From: Muribaculaceae bacterium
GTDB taxonomy: Bacteria; Bacteroidota; Bacteroidia; Bacteroidales; Muribaculaceae
DNA: 64,000 nt
Assembly: GCA_022509165.1 (NCBI GenBank)
Contig: JAFLTT010000001.1
Location: 1-64,000 of the forward strand
Direction: 5' to 3'
Both the position numbers and the translations under genes were made by a program. Every line of letters begins with the position of its first letter. Within the stretch, counting starts at the first letter, position 1. A model generated the notes under the pieces. That model saw only the letters and a program-made list of their open reading frames with translations. It was not told where the DNA came from and made no database searches. This document shows positions 17,424 through 25,207 of this stretch, piece by piece.

Positions 17424-18134
17424 ATGAAAACAAAACTTCATATAATTATCTCCACACTATTTTTATTGTTCCTTGCGGGATGTGCCTCCAAACGACAACT
17501 CTCATTTTCAGGGAAAGACTGGTTCCTTTCAAATCATTATGCTGAAATTATAGACACTGATTCTCTATATCGATTTACATTAAATAAAGAACTTGTAGAT
17601 TCTGAGACTCCGTTGATTGGAAAGTCAGATTCTGAATATCTTACTCCTGCAATGATTGAATATTTGAAAGAAATATTGAAACTGTCACGAGTTGAAAATG
17701 GGGAAATAATGTTTTTTGCTCCAAAATATGGTGTTCTATTTGTGACATTAGATAAAAATGAACCTCCTATAAGACCTCTTTCGCTAAGCTGTCAGCTAAA
17801 CGACTCTCTTCCCTATACTTTTTGGGTTCGTCCCTGGGAAGAGGAAAAATGGAAACGACAGGAGGATCAGATGTATACCAATATTTATAAGGATCAAGGA
17901 AAGAAGCGCATCATAGTTGTTGACCGCTTTATGTATGGTGACATCCCAATTGCGAGAATTACAATAATACAATCTGTAACCAATAAATTAAAGAAGAAAT
18001 TCCCAAATAATGAAATCGGAATGAGCTGGATGGATATCAATAAACCGGAGTCATTGGATGCCGTTTCATATTGGATTAATGGACACCGTGAGGCATCTTT
18101 TGAAAATTTCAAATTAGGAAGAAGAAAGAATTAG
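17424..18134 (+). CDS. Hypothetical lipoprotein
   Basis: 236 residues with signal peptide MKTKLHIIISTLFLLFLAGC and lipid Cys20. The mature part is mixed alpha/beta and charged (FWVRPWEEEKWKRQED, IIVVDRFMYGDIPIA). I do not recognise the family. The 20-base spacing behind the barrel gene suggests it acts with that protein, for example as its periplasmic or surface partner. The gene ends just before a zone of decayed mobile DNA. Confidence 0.8.
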   Translation: MKTKLHIIISTLFLLFLAGCASKRQLSFSGKDWFLSNHYAEIIDTDSLYRFTLNKELVDSETPLIGKSDSEYLTPAMIEYLKEILKLSRVENGEIMFFAPKYGVLFVTLDKNEPPIRPLSLSCQLNDSLPYTFWVRPWEEEKWKRQEDQMYTNIYKDQGKKRIIVVDRFMYGDIPIARITIIQSVTNKLKKKFPNNEIGMSWMDINKPESLDAVSYWINGHREASFENFKLGRRKN

Positions 18135-18147
18135 AGGGAGTCAAATG

Positions 18148-18291
18148 TTAAAAACCTCCGGACTTGTTATTGTAAACTGCGGTTTTCATTTCCATTTGGT
18201 TCACTATTTCCTGTAGTTTCTTTTCAGCCTGTTATTGGCTGACCTCTATGGAAATTTAATTTTTAAAATCCAGTTTATCTTCTATCGCCAT
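18148..18291 (-). pseudogene. Remnant ORF interrupted by two TAA codons
   Basis: A single minus-strand frame of 48 codons runs from ATG 18291 to TAA 18148. It reads MAIEDKLDFKN, stop, ISIEVSQ, stop, then QAEKKLQEIVNQMEMKTAV and a final short tail. The coherent heptad-like third part looks like real protein sequence, so this is probably a decayed small gene. No family is assigned. It belongs to the same decayed stretch as the recombinase fragment. Confidence 0.4.
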
Positions 18292-18357
18292 AGTTAACTA
18301 AAATTTTCTTTATTACTCTCTTTTATGGGCAATACTTCTACAATATGGCTCCATGTT

Positions 18358-18384
18358 AATTGTGTAGCCAGTGGTGACACAATT
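18358..18384. repeat. 27-bp dyad, copy 1
   Basis: Arms AATTGTGT (18358-18365) and ACACAATT (18377-18384) are perfect inverted copies around an 11-bp centre that itself contains CCA-G-TGG. A second dyad with identical arms and spacing is at 18469-18495. The gap between 18292 and the recombinase remnant holds nothing else that I can identify. Confidence 0.6.
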
Positions 18385-18468
18385 TGTGGATCAGGAAATA
18401 AATTAGCGAATTACATCATTCTACGAAGATTTCTTTCATTGTATTCATTCCTACCATATTCATGTCGT

Positions 18469-18495
18469 AATTGTGTCGACAGCGTCAACACAATT
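18469..18495. repeat. 27-bp dyad, copy 2
   Basis: Arms AATTGTGT and ACACAATT again surround an 11-bp centre. The arms extend to 12 bp with one mismatch (AATTGTGTCGAC / GTCAACACAATT). It overlaps the 3' end of the recombinase remnant, so it could be a recombination site, an operator or a terminator-like hairpin. Confidence 0.6.
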
Positions 18496-18961
18496 CGTTT
18501 GCCATATTCAGCACGCTTATTTCTGCCGATTTTGAAAAAAGGCTTTGTAATGTTTTATCGGTACCGGAATTATCGAATTCACCCATCTATTTTTCTATTG
18601 TGGCTAAATCAGAATGTCCCAAAATATCTTTTATGGCAAAAGATTCGATTCCTGGATTCTGTGATATATGAGCAAATGAATGTCTGCTTATGTGCATAGA
18701 CAGTGGTTTTGAAATATCAGGTATTTCTGCAATCTTTTTCAAGTAATTATTTATCAAAGCATTTTTGGCTGAGATGTCAGACAGCATCTTTTTCTTTAGC
18801 TGCGGTTTCATTCTATCTTTATCCGCTTGACTGTTATATACGGAATATTCAGCTTCGTTTGACAAAGGGGGAAAGATATAATCTGAGATAAGGTAATAAA
18901 TAAGGCAGTTTATTCTAATTATCTCTTCGAAATAGTAGGAGAGAGGAATACTCGTGAATAC
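18485..18961 (-). pseudogene. Tyrosine recombinase (integrase) C-terminal remnant
   Basis: The minus-strand frame is open from 18961 with no proper start. It carries the C-terminal half of a Bacteroidales-type phage integrase: DYIFPPLSNEAEY, KNALINNYLKKIAEI, then the catalytic HISRHSFAH and LGHSDLATIEK boxes. The next codon, where the nucleophilic Tyr belongs, is TAG (18587-18589). The frame then continues with MGEFDNSGTDKTLQSLF and ends at TGA 18485. The N-terminal core-binding domain is missing, so this cannot recombine DNA and is a decayed relic of an integrated element. Confidence 0.85.
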
Positions 18962-18995
18962 TTAGAATTCTTTTATTTTCTAAATTATTTGGCTA

Positions 18996-19469
18996 TTATT
19001 GTTTATCTAATTTAAAGACAATCCTCTGAACACCATCCTGATAACGGGAACTCGTGATTCGGAATGTACCTATTTCGGAAGTTGACTTTACATGAGTTCC
19101 TGCACATAAACATTCGTCATAATTTCCAACTTTAATTATTCTTACAGTATTAGAAGCATTTTCAGGGAGCCTACTTATATCTAACCGCTGCATAGCATCT
19201 TCTTGTGTAAGAAATTCTTCTGTCACTTTTACGTCTTCGTTAACTATCGTGTTAATATAATCTTCCAAACTTTTTATCTCTTCCGGAGTTAGGGCTTTTG
19301 GCAAATGATAATCCAATTTTGATTTCTTCCTCTCAATATGGGCACTGAATGCTCTCCCGCAATTATACCTTCTTGCAATTTCTCCGTTAAGTAAATGTTC
19401 CGCGGTATGCATAGGAGGAAATTCCTCCTTGTTATGTTGGTTTATTTCCGGTAGTTTATTTTCATCCAT
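18996..19469 (-). CDS. AlaX-type alanyl-tRNA editing domain protein
   Basis: 157 residues from ATG 19469. A TTG at 19478 overlapping the upstream stop is the alternative start. It carries the free-standing editing domain related to the SAD domain of AlaRS/ThrRS, with metal ligands HTAEH (His21, His25) and CAGTH (Cys122, His126). Such proteins hydrolyse mischarged Ser- or Gly-tRNA(Ala) in trans. The motifs are intact. It is co-transcribed with the flavin-fold protein upstream, with a gap of 5 bases or an overlap depending on start. Confidence 0.87.
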   Translation of the reverse strand: MDENKLPEINQHNKEEFPPMHTAEHLLNGEIARRYNCGRAFSAHIERKKSKLDYHLPKALTPEEIKSLEDYINTIVNEDVKVTEEFLTQEDAMQRLDISRLPENASNTVRIIKVGNYDECLCAGTHVKSTSEIGTFRITSSRYQDGVQRIVFKLDKQ

Positions 19470-19474
19470 TGATT

Positions 19475-19960
19475 TCAAATATGTTTCCTGGCTTTTGTTA
19501 ATTCTATAGCTTCTTTTCCTGTGATTGATTCTATGTTCATTTTTAATATTAAGACGCGGTCGATTCCTTTTTCTATTTCAGGTTCACAATCTATACCGGG
19601 TGAATATTTACCGGAAAGGAGTCGAAGGGCCTCAATCATTGTTTGGGGTTCTTTTAATATTTCTATGTTACCTTCAACTATTACGCTTTTAAAATAAGTT
19701 GTGAACTCTTCCGGATGTATTTCATCCCTGTCGATAATAGTGAAACATGCCTTTGGATTTTGATTTATGCAATCTATCTTCCTTCCGGATAAAGCGCAAT
19801 GAAAATATATAGATGACTCGCCATCAAAAATAAAACTCATTGGCACACCATAAGGGATGCCTTCACCGTCCACAAGACAAAGAACTCCATTTGTAGCCTC
19901 ATGAAGGATTTGTCTTGCTTCATCTTGAGGAAGTTGTTGTCGGAATCTTCGCATTTTCAT
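19475..19960 (-). CDS. PNPOx-family flavin protein, NimA-like
   Basis: 161 residues of the pyridoxamine-5'-phosphate-oxidase split-barrel family. The N-terminus MRRFRQQLPQDEA, the YGVPMSF strand and the PEEFTTYFKSVIVEGN segment follow the layout of 5-nitroimidazole reductase/resistance (Nim) proteins. These are FMN-binding dimers that reduce nitro groups to non-toxic amines. Many chromosomal homologues have no proven resistance role. It has a good own promoter and no insertion sequence upstream. It is co-transcribed with AlaX. Confidence 0.8.
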   Translation of the reverse strand: MKMRRFRQQLPQDEARQILHEATNGVLCLVDGEGIPYGVPMSFIFDGESSIYFHCALSGRKIDCINQNPKACFTIIDRDEIHPEEFTTYFKSVIVEGNIEILKEPQTMIEALRLLSGKYSPGIDCEPEIEKGIDRVLILKMNIESITGKEAIELTKARKHI

Positions 19961-19995
19961 TCTATCCCTTTATCTCACTTACATAAACTTAAATG

Positions 19996-20026
19996 CAAAT
20001 TTAAGCACTTAACATACGAATGTCAA
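19996..20026 (-). promoter_or_regulatory. Promoter of the NimA-like/AlaX operon
   Basis: Minus strand TTG (20024-20026), 20-base spacer, TAAATTTG (19996-20003), 35 bases upstream of the start codon. Confidence 0.72.
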
Positions 20027-20225
20027 TGGTACTTATACAGAATTTTTTGTTTAGTATGATTCATGTATAAATTTTTTTGCATGCTTTTGTTGGTATCCAT
20101 AGAGATATCTTTTACAAAAACTTTCCCAAATAAAAATTTTCCAGTGTAATGAGAATTTTTTTAAGGTGACTAATAACTAATAATCAAAGAAATTGTATTA
20201 AATTTAGGGTTTAAAGATTATTATC

Positions 20226-20525
20226 ATGGCAACTATCGACCGGATTAAGAGTGTGGTCCAAGATTATTTTGAAACTCAACCTGTGAAAAAGGCATGGGTT
20301 TTTGGTTCTTATGCCAGAGGGGAAGAAACACCGGAGTCCGATATCGACATTCTTGTAGATTACGGGGAAGGTAGAAAACCCAGTCTTTTTACAATAGCCG
20401 GAATTAAGAGTGAATTAGAGGAACGATTTAAAACAAAAGTAGATTTGGTTCCCGAAGATTGTTTATATGACTACATACGACCTTATGTGGATAGAGATAA
20501 AATCTTGATTTATGAGAGAAGTTGA
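20226..20525 (+). CDS. mntA: MntA-like nucleotidyltransferase antitoxin
   Basis: 99 residues of the minimal nucleotidyltransferase (MNT) fold. GSYARGEE (Gly27-Ser28) and SDIDILVDY supply the catalytic Asp39 and Asp41, and a third acidic residue is likely Asp73. In type VII systems this enzyme AMPylates the HEPN toxin encoded next to it. The start ATG follows an AT-rich stretch with no strong promoter visible. The 3' end overlaps the HepT gene by 14 bases, the usual coupling of this pair. Confidence 0.92.
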   Translation: MATIDRIKSVVQDYFETQPVKKAWVFGSYARGEETPESDIDILVDYGEGRKPSLFTIAGIKSELEERFKTKVDLVPEDCLYDYIRPYVDRDKILIYERS

Positions 20526-20862
20526 AAAAGACCCGATTAGGTTGCAACACATACTTGAATCCATAGACGGTCTACTCGAATCATATTCACAATTAGATTT
20601 TGAAAATCTAAATAATAAAGATATCCGTTATTTCGGAATAGTAAAACTATTAGAAATAATAGGGGAGGCTTCCTATATGCTAACAAAAGAATTTAAAGAT
20701 AAACATCCGGAAACTCCTTGGAAACAGATAATTGATATGCGTCATATATTGGTGCATGGATATTATAAGATGGATAAAAATTATATCCAGTCAACTATTG
20801 AAGAAGATTTAGGACCTTTGCGTTTGCAAATATTATCTTACATAAAAGAATTCGAAAATTAA
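20512..20862 (+). CDS. hepT: HepT-like HEPN RNase toxin (DUF86)
   Basis: 116 residues, all-alpha HEPN domain. It carries the RX4HXY motif complete as Arg77, His82, Tyr84 within RHILVHGYY. In the family Arg/His form the RNase site and the Tyr is the residue AMPylated by MntA. The ATG lies within the end of mntA. Both genes look intact, so the module is probably active and stabilises or defends the surrounding region. Confidence 0.92.
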   Translation: MREVEKDPIRLQHILESIDGLLESYSQLDFENLNNKDIRYFGIVKLLEIIGEASYMLTKEFKDKHPETPWKQIIDMRHILVHGYYKMDKNYIQSTIEEDLGPLRLQILSYIKEFEN

Positions 20863-21017
20863 TATTTCAGCTATACTCGGGTAAAGAAATGAAAATTCCT
20901 CCTGAAACGCTTTCCTATTTCCAGAGGAATTGCCGAAAAGAATATAGGAGCCACTGGCTATGCTAAATCTACTGATTCTGTAGAAGGCTCCAAGAAGAGG
21001 TTATTTTGTAAAAAAAT

Positions 21018-21048
21018 AAAAGGAACTGATTGACTTTCAGCTCCTTTT
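21018..21048 (-). terminator. Terminator of tRNA-Arg(ACG)
   Basis: On the minus strand, AAAAGGAGCTGA pairs imperfectly with TCAGTTCCTTTT, then ATTTTTTT. It lies directly after the tRNA. The stretch 20863-21017 shows no gene. It has a short plus-strand open frame containing ATGYAKSTDSVEGSKK that may be the tail of a lost gene. Confidence 0.8.
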
Positions 21049-21052
21049 GGTG

Positions 21053-21126
21053 TGATTCCTACAGGATTCAAACCTGTAACCTTCTGATCCGTAGTCAGAT
21101 GCTCTATTCAGTTGAGCTAAGGAACC
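21053..21126 (-). tRNA. tRNA-Arg (anticodon ACG)
   Basis: 74 nt on the minus strand. The acceptor GGTTCCT pairs with AGGAATC (one G-T), D arm AGCTC/GAGC, anticodon stem TCTGA/TCAGA around CTACGGA giving ACG (read as ICG), and T loop TTTGAAT. CCA is not encoded. It marks the right edge of the accessory stretch. Confidence 0.95.
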
Positions 21127-21216
21127 ATTTTTTGGAAAGATCCTTGTTTCTTCCCGGTTTGCGAGTGCAAAGTTAATGAGTTTTTCTCACTCTGCAAACT
21201 TTTATCTCAAATTTTT

Positions 21217-21570
21217 TCAAAAATTTAATTTCACTGAAGCACTTCCAAGCATACCCGGAATAGGGGGACGTACTTTCTCTATTCTTATCCATCCTTTTTC
21301 AAATACCGGAAATTCTTCGCGGATCTTTTTCCCTATATCCAAGGCTATTGTTTCCAATAAGTTTCTTGGTGTATTCATCGCTTTTTCCACTATTTGATAA
21401 AGCCTTTCGTAAGAAACTGTTTTTTCTAACAAATCATTTTCCATTTCCGGCAGATAGGGAAGTACCACGGATAAATCAACTCTGAATTCCGTACCATTCT
21501 TACGTTCCTCTTCCAATACACCATGATAGGCATAAAAGATGAGGTTGTTAAGTGAAATTTCGAATTCCAT
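21217..21570 (-). CDS. folB: Dihydroneopterin aldolase
   Basis: 117 residues, standard length. FolB converts 7,8-dihydroneopterin to 6-hydroxymethyl-dihydropterin in folate synthesis. It shows the family opening FYAYHGVLEEERKNG with catalytic Tyr/Glu, and the RNLLETIA and RIEKVRPPIPG segments (lysine of the pterin pocket). Last gene of the serC-serA-engB-rpiB-folB run, 61 bases after rpiB. Confidence 0.95.
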   Translation of the reverse strand: MEFEISLNNLIFYAYHGVLEEERKNGTEFRVDLSVVLPYLPEMENDLLEKTVSYERLYQIVEKAMNTPRNLLETIALDIGKKIREEFPVFEKGWIRIEKVRPPIPGMLGSASVKLNF

Positions 21571-21631
21571 ATAGAGTGATACTATTCAGTTTTAAGTAGA
21601 GGGGTATTTATCCTAAGAAATATTGCAACAG

Positions 21632-22108
21632 TTAAATCAAAGATTTGTCGTTATAGATTTCTCCTTCTACTGAAATATTGTTAGGAATTTTATTTACCCT
21701 TCTTTGATGTCTGCCGCCTTCAAATTTTGCATTAAGGAAAGCATCTAAAATTGCTACAGCTTCTTCTTTAGAAATAAAACGAGCGGGAAGCACCAGGAAG
21801 TTAGCATCGTTATGCTCACGAGCTAATGAAGCCAACTCTGGCAACCAACATAAAGCCGCCCTAATGCCTTGATGTTTGTTGAGAGTCATTTGCATGCCGT
21901 TACCCGAGCCACAGATTCCTATCCCGAAATCACATATACCGGTTTCCACTGCATTGGCTGCCGGATGGGCGAAGTCAGGATAATCGCAAGACTCATCTGA
22001 ATTGGTTCCAAAGTCATTCAATTCATATCCCTTCTCACTTAACAAAGGTTTTAAGAACTCTTTGAGTTCAAACCCGGCATGATCGGAAGCGAGCGCTATT
22101 TTTGGCAT
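21632..22108 (-). CDS. rpiB: Ribose-5-phosphate isomerase B
   Basis: 158 residues. RpiB interconverts ribose-5-phosphate and ribulose-5-phosphate in the pentose phosphate pathway. It has ASDHAGFELK at the N-terminus, the anion-hole/catalytic region GICGSGNGMQMTLNK with the active Cys, and ARFIS followed by FEGGRHQRRV at the C-terminus. The start overlaps engB by 13 bases, indicating translational coupling. Confidence 0.96.
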   Translation of the reverse strand: MPKIALASDHAGFELKEFLKPLLSEKGYELNDFGTNSDESCDYPDFAHPAANAVETGICDFGIGICGSGNGMQMTLNKHQGIRAALCWLPELASLAREHNDANFLVLPARFISKEEAVAILDAFLNAKFEGGRHQRRVNKIPNNISVEGEIYNDKSLI

Positions 22109-22701
22109 AATTGTTGATTTATTGATTCAATATAATCCAAAAGATCTTCTTTGCCTCTTCTATCTTCTGAAGAAGTAATAAAGACGGGAGGAAGTTCCTC
22201 CCAGTCTTTCAACAGAAATTTTTTATATTCTTCTACTTTATTCTGAGCTGCCACGGGTCCTACCTTATCAGCTTTAGTAAATACAATGGCGAAAGGCACA
22301 TTGTTTTCACCAAGCCATTTAAGAAATTCTACGTCTATTTTCTGTGGTTTGTGCCTGATATCAATAAGCACAAAGAGAAGAGTCATCTGTTGACGATTAA
22401 GGATATAATCCTTAATCATTGTGGAAAATTCCTCTCTTTGTTCCTTGCCTCGTGAAGCATAACCATAGCCCGGAAGGTCAACGATATAAAATTCTCCATC
22501 GTTGATTTCAAAATGGTTAATGAGCATGGTTTTACCAGGCCTTTGTGAAGTCTTCGCCAAACCTTTCCTTGTGAGGAGATTGATCAAAGAAGACTTCCCC
22601 ACATTTGAACGTCCTATAAATGCATATTCAGGTACGCTGGTATCCGGACATAGACGTGCAGAAGGACTACTGATTTTATATGTGGCGTTTCTTATCTGCA
22701 T
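22096..22701 (-). CDS. engB: Ribosome-biogenesis GTPase EngB/YsxC
   Basis: 201-residue GTPase needed for 50S subunit assembly. The G1 box GRSNVGKSS spans residues 30-38, G3 is DLPGYGYA, G4 is TKAD and G5 lies near TSSEDRRGKE. The start codon shares one base with the serA stop (TAATG), and its own 3' end overlaps rpiB. Confidence 0.97.
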   Translation of the reverse strand: MQIRNATYKISSPSARLCPDTSVPEYAFIGRSNVGKSSLINLLTRKGLAKTSQRPGKTMLINHFEINDGEFYIVDLPGYGYASRGKEQREEFSTMIKDYILNRQQMTLLFVLIDIRHKPQKIDVEFLKWLGENNVPFAIVFTKADKVGPVAAQNKVEEYKKFLLKDWEELPPVFITSSEDRRGKEDLLDYIESINQQLCQK

Positions 22702-23624
22702 TATTTATTAACTTGGTATTTATTCCAGCCGTTAGTGAGATAAGCGATAGCTTGTTCAGCAGCGGCAACTCCGGCATTGAAATTAGCTTCAGCAGTCTGA
22801 GCCCCCATTTTCTTGGGAGTAAAGAATACTCTGTCTGCGAATCTCTTTTCAAATTCTTCAGCTTTTGCAGGTTTAATATCTGATACATAGCGGAGATCGG
22901 GACGCTCTTCAAGGGCTTTTAGCAGACCATCCTCATCTATAACTTCCTTACGTGCAGTGTTTACCAGGACACCATTCTTAGGCATGCTTACCACAAGGTC
23001 ATACCCGATAGAGTTTTTTGTTTCCGGTGTAGCCGGTATATGCAGGGAAACAAAATCATTCTCCGAAAACAATTGATTTACATCATGTACGGGAACAACT
23101 CCTTGCTGAATCATTACTTCATCAGGCACAAAAACGTCTAAAGCCTTTATATCCATCCCAAAACCTGCGGCTATACGGGCAACGTTACGTCCTACCTGGC
23201 CGAATGCATATATACCAAGTGATTTTCCTTTAAGTTCACTACCGGATGTGCCGTTATATTTATTCCTGCACATCATCACAATCATGCCAAACACTAACTC
23301 AGCTACAGCATTAGAGTTCTGTCCCGGAGTATTCATCACGCAGATACCATGCTCTGTTGCAGCCTTAAGATCTATATTATCGTATCCGGCTCCTGCTCTT
23401 ACTATCACTTGCAGTTGCTTTGCCGCATCAATCACTTCCTTATCTACAATGTCACTTCTTACGATCAGGGCATCTGCATCTTTTACTGCCTCAAGAAGGT
23501 CGGAACGCGTGCCTCTTTCAACCAGGCACATATCCTGACCGGCCGCATTTATTACATTAGCAATAGCCTTTACAGCTGCCGGTGCAAATGGTTTTTCTGT
23601 GAAAACTAAAATTTTCATAGTCAT
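22701..23624 (-). CDS. serA: D-3-phosphoglycerate dehydrogenase
   Basis: About 307 residues. SerA oxidises 3-phosphoglycerate to 3-phosphohydroxypyruvate in serine synthesis. The short form lacks an ACT domain. The NAD-binding motif GIYAFGQVGRNVA and catalytic NTARKEVIDE (Arg/Glu region) are present. The residue usually His in the third catalytic box is Lys (FFTPKKMGAQTAE), as I recall for the Bacteroidales/Entamoeba group. The ATG immediately follows the serC stop (TAAATG). An ATG two codons later is equally possible. Confidence 0.94.
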   Translation of the reverse strand: MTMKILVFTEKPFAPAAVKAIANVINAAGQDMCLVERGTRSDLLEAVKDADALIVRSDIVDKEVIDAAKQLQVIVRAGAGYDNIDLKAATEHGICVMNTPGQNSNAVAELVFGMIVMMCRNKYNGTSGSELKGKSLGIYAFGQVGRNVARIAAGFGMDIKALDVFVPDEVMIQQGVVPVHDVNQLFSENDFVSLHIPATPETKNSIGYDLVVSMPKNGVLVNTARKEVIDEDGLLKALEERPDLRYVSDIKPAKAEEFEKRFADRVFFTPKKMGAQTAEANFNAGVAAAEQAIAYLTNGWNKYQVNK

Positions 23625-24695
23625 TTAATGTTTTGCTTCAAATTCCTTCATCACATCTACAAGAGCCTTCACGCTTTCCATAGGAAGTGCATTATATAGG
23701 GATGCACGGAATCCTCCTACATCTCTATGCCCTTTGATACCCATCATTCCCTTTTCGGTAGCAAAGTCTATAAAATCTTTCTCAAGATCTTTGTATTCCG
23801 GTTTCATCACAAAGCATACATTCATGATAGAACGGTCTTCATGGTTAGGCACTGTAGCGACAAACATTTTACTTGAATCTATTGCATTATAAAGCACCTC
23901 AGCTTTATCCATGTCCATCTTTTCAAGCACTTTTACACCACCCAGTTGTTTGTAATATTTCAGGGTCTGAAGTGCAGAGAAAATCGGGAGCACAGGAGGA
24001 GTATTAAACATTGATCCTTTCTTAACGTGTGTCTCGTAATTGAGCATGGTAGGAATCACACGATCAGCCTTTCCTAAAGCGTCATCCTTTACAATAACAA
24101 ATGTTACGCCTGCGGGAGCAAGGTTTTTCTGTGCACCACCATATATGATATCGTATTTCGATACATCAACCGGACGACTGAAGATATCAGAACTCATATC
24201 TGCTATCATTCTTACGCCCACTTCAGGGTCTTTCCGTATTTCAGTACCATATATGGTGTTGTTGGAAGTATAGTGGAAATAGTCAACATCTTCCGGCACT
24301 TTATAGTCACGCGGGATGTAATTATAGTTACGGTCTTTAGAAGAAGCCACCACATCAACCTCACCAAATAATTTGGCTTCTTTTATAGCCTTACTTGCCC
24401 ATACACCTGTGTCGAGATATGCTGCCTTATGAATCAACATATTCATAGGCACCATTGCAAACTGCAGACTTGCTCCTCCTCCCAGAAACAATACGCTATA
24501 TCCTTCTGGGATTTCCAAGAGTTCCTTGAAAAGCGCAACGGTTTCATCCATTACAGCCTGAAACTGTTTGCTTCTGTGTGAGATTTCCAGTATTGAAAGC
24601 CCCATGTCGGCAAAATTATTCACTGCCTTTGCCGTCTCGTCAATTGTAAATTGACTCATAATGCTCGGCCCGGCATAAAAATTGTGCTTTTTCAT
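23625..24695 (-). CDS. serC: Phosphoserine aminotransferase
   Basis: 356 residues, class V PLP aminotransferase. It converts phosphohydroxypyruvate to phosphoserine using glutamate and also serves PLP synthesis. It shows KHNFYAGPS at the start, [14 protein letters not shown], the PLP-lysine motif [12 protein letters not shown] and the C-terminal [15 protein letters not shown]. It heads the serC-serA-engB-rpiB-folB run with a promoter about 30 bases upstream. Confidence 0.97.
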   Translation of the reverse strand: MKKHNFYAGPSIMSQFTIDETAKAVNNFADMGLSILEISHRSKQFQAVMDETVALFKELLEIPEGYSVLFLGGGASLQFAMVPMNMLIHKAAYLDTGVWASKAIKEAKLFGEVDVVASSKDRNYNYIPRDYKVPEDVDYFHYTSNNTIYGTEIRKDPEVGVRMIADMSSDIFSRPVDVSKYDIIYGGAQKNLAPAGVTFVIVKDDALGKADRVIPTMLNYETHVKKGSMFNTPPVLPIFSALQTLKYYKQLGGVKVLEKMDMDKAEVLYNAIDSSKMFVATVPNHEDRSIMNVCFVMKPEYKDLEKDFIDFATEKGMMGIKGHRDVGGFRASLYNALPMESVKALVDVMKEFEAKH

Positions 24696-24723
24696 AATTA
24701 TCTTATTGAAGTATTGTTTAATG

Positions 24724-24753
24724 CAAAAATAATTTTATTCTTTAATTCACAAA
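24724..24753 (-). promoter_or_regulatory. Promoter of serC operon
   Basis: Minus strand TTTG (24750-24753), 18-base spacer, TATTTTTG (24724-24731). The leader is about 25 bases. Confidence 0.65.
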
Positions 24754-24757
24754 AGTA

Positions 24758-25207
24758 TTATTCGGTCTTGCGTATATTATCTTTTGATTTTAATTCATTC
24801 TTTTCCGTGTTTGTTTTATGAACTGAATCGAGTGCTTGTATCGGATTTACTATATTTACCACTGCAGGAGTTACCGGATTGCTCACCGGAGTCTCAATTA
24901 CACGGTTGTAAGATAATTGGAAAAAGATTAATACTCCGGCACCCAGAAGCAGTTGTGCAATCAAACCCCATGCAAATTTGTAAAGATGTTGTTTAAAAGC
25001 AAACCAAAGTCTTACAAAAGATATAATGCATATCAGGAAAAAAAGAAGCCATGCTATCCATAATGTAAAAAGATGGCAAGCAGTGCAGATATCTATAAGC
25101 AGAGGGATTGTAAGTATGGCCGAAACGGCATACCATATTTTATAATGTTTGAAAACAGGCTTATTGTTTTTAGTCTCTGTTACTTCTGTCTGTAGCAATC
25201 CTTGCAT
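24758..25207 (-). CDS. Hypothetical membrane protein
   Basis: 149 residues with three predicted membrane segments (IWYAVSAILTIPLLIDICTA, FTLWIAWLLFFLICIISFV, FAWGLIAQLLLGAGVLIFF) and a soluble charged C-terminal tail. The ATG start lies inside the 3' end of the Fur-family gene (28-base overlap), so the two are coupled. I do not recognise the family. The position behind a metal-type regulator hints at an envelope metal or stress role, but nothing in the sequence confirms it. Confidence 0.78.
   Translation of the reverse strand: MQGLLQTEVTETKNNKPVFKHYKIWYAVSAILTIPLLIDICTACHLFTLWIAWLLFFLICIISFVRLWFAFKQHLYKFAWGLIAQLLLGAGVLIFFQLSYNRVIETPVSNPVTPAVVNIVNPIQALDSVHKTNTEKNELKSKDNIRKTE

Noticed and set aside
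18148-18961. Stop-codon recoding to explain TAG in the integrase and TAA in the small ORF
   Set aside because: Two different stop codons are involved, neighbouring genes use both as normal stops, and the integrase also lacks its N-terminal domain. Decay explains it better.
20863-21017. Possible gene tail (ATGYAKSTDSVEGSKK) after hepT
   Set aside because: Only about 35 codons, no start in frame, no family recognised; kept as a note only.
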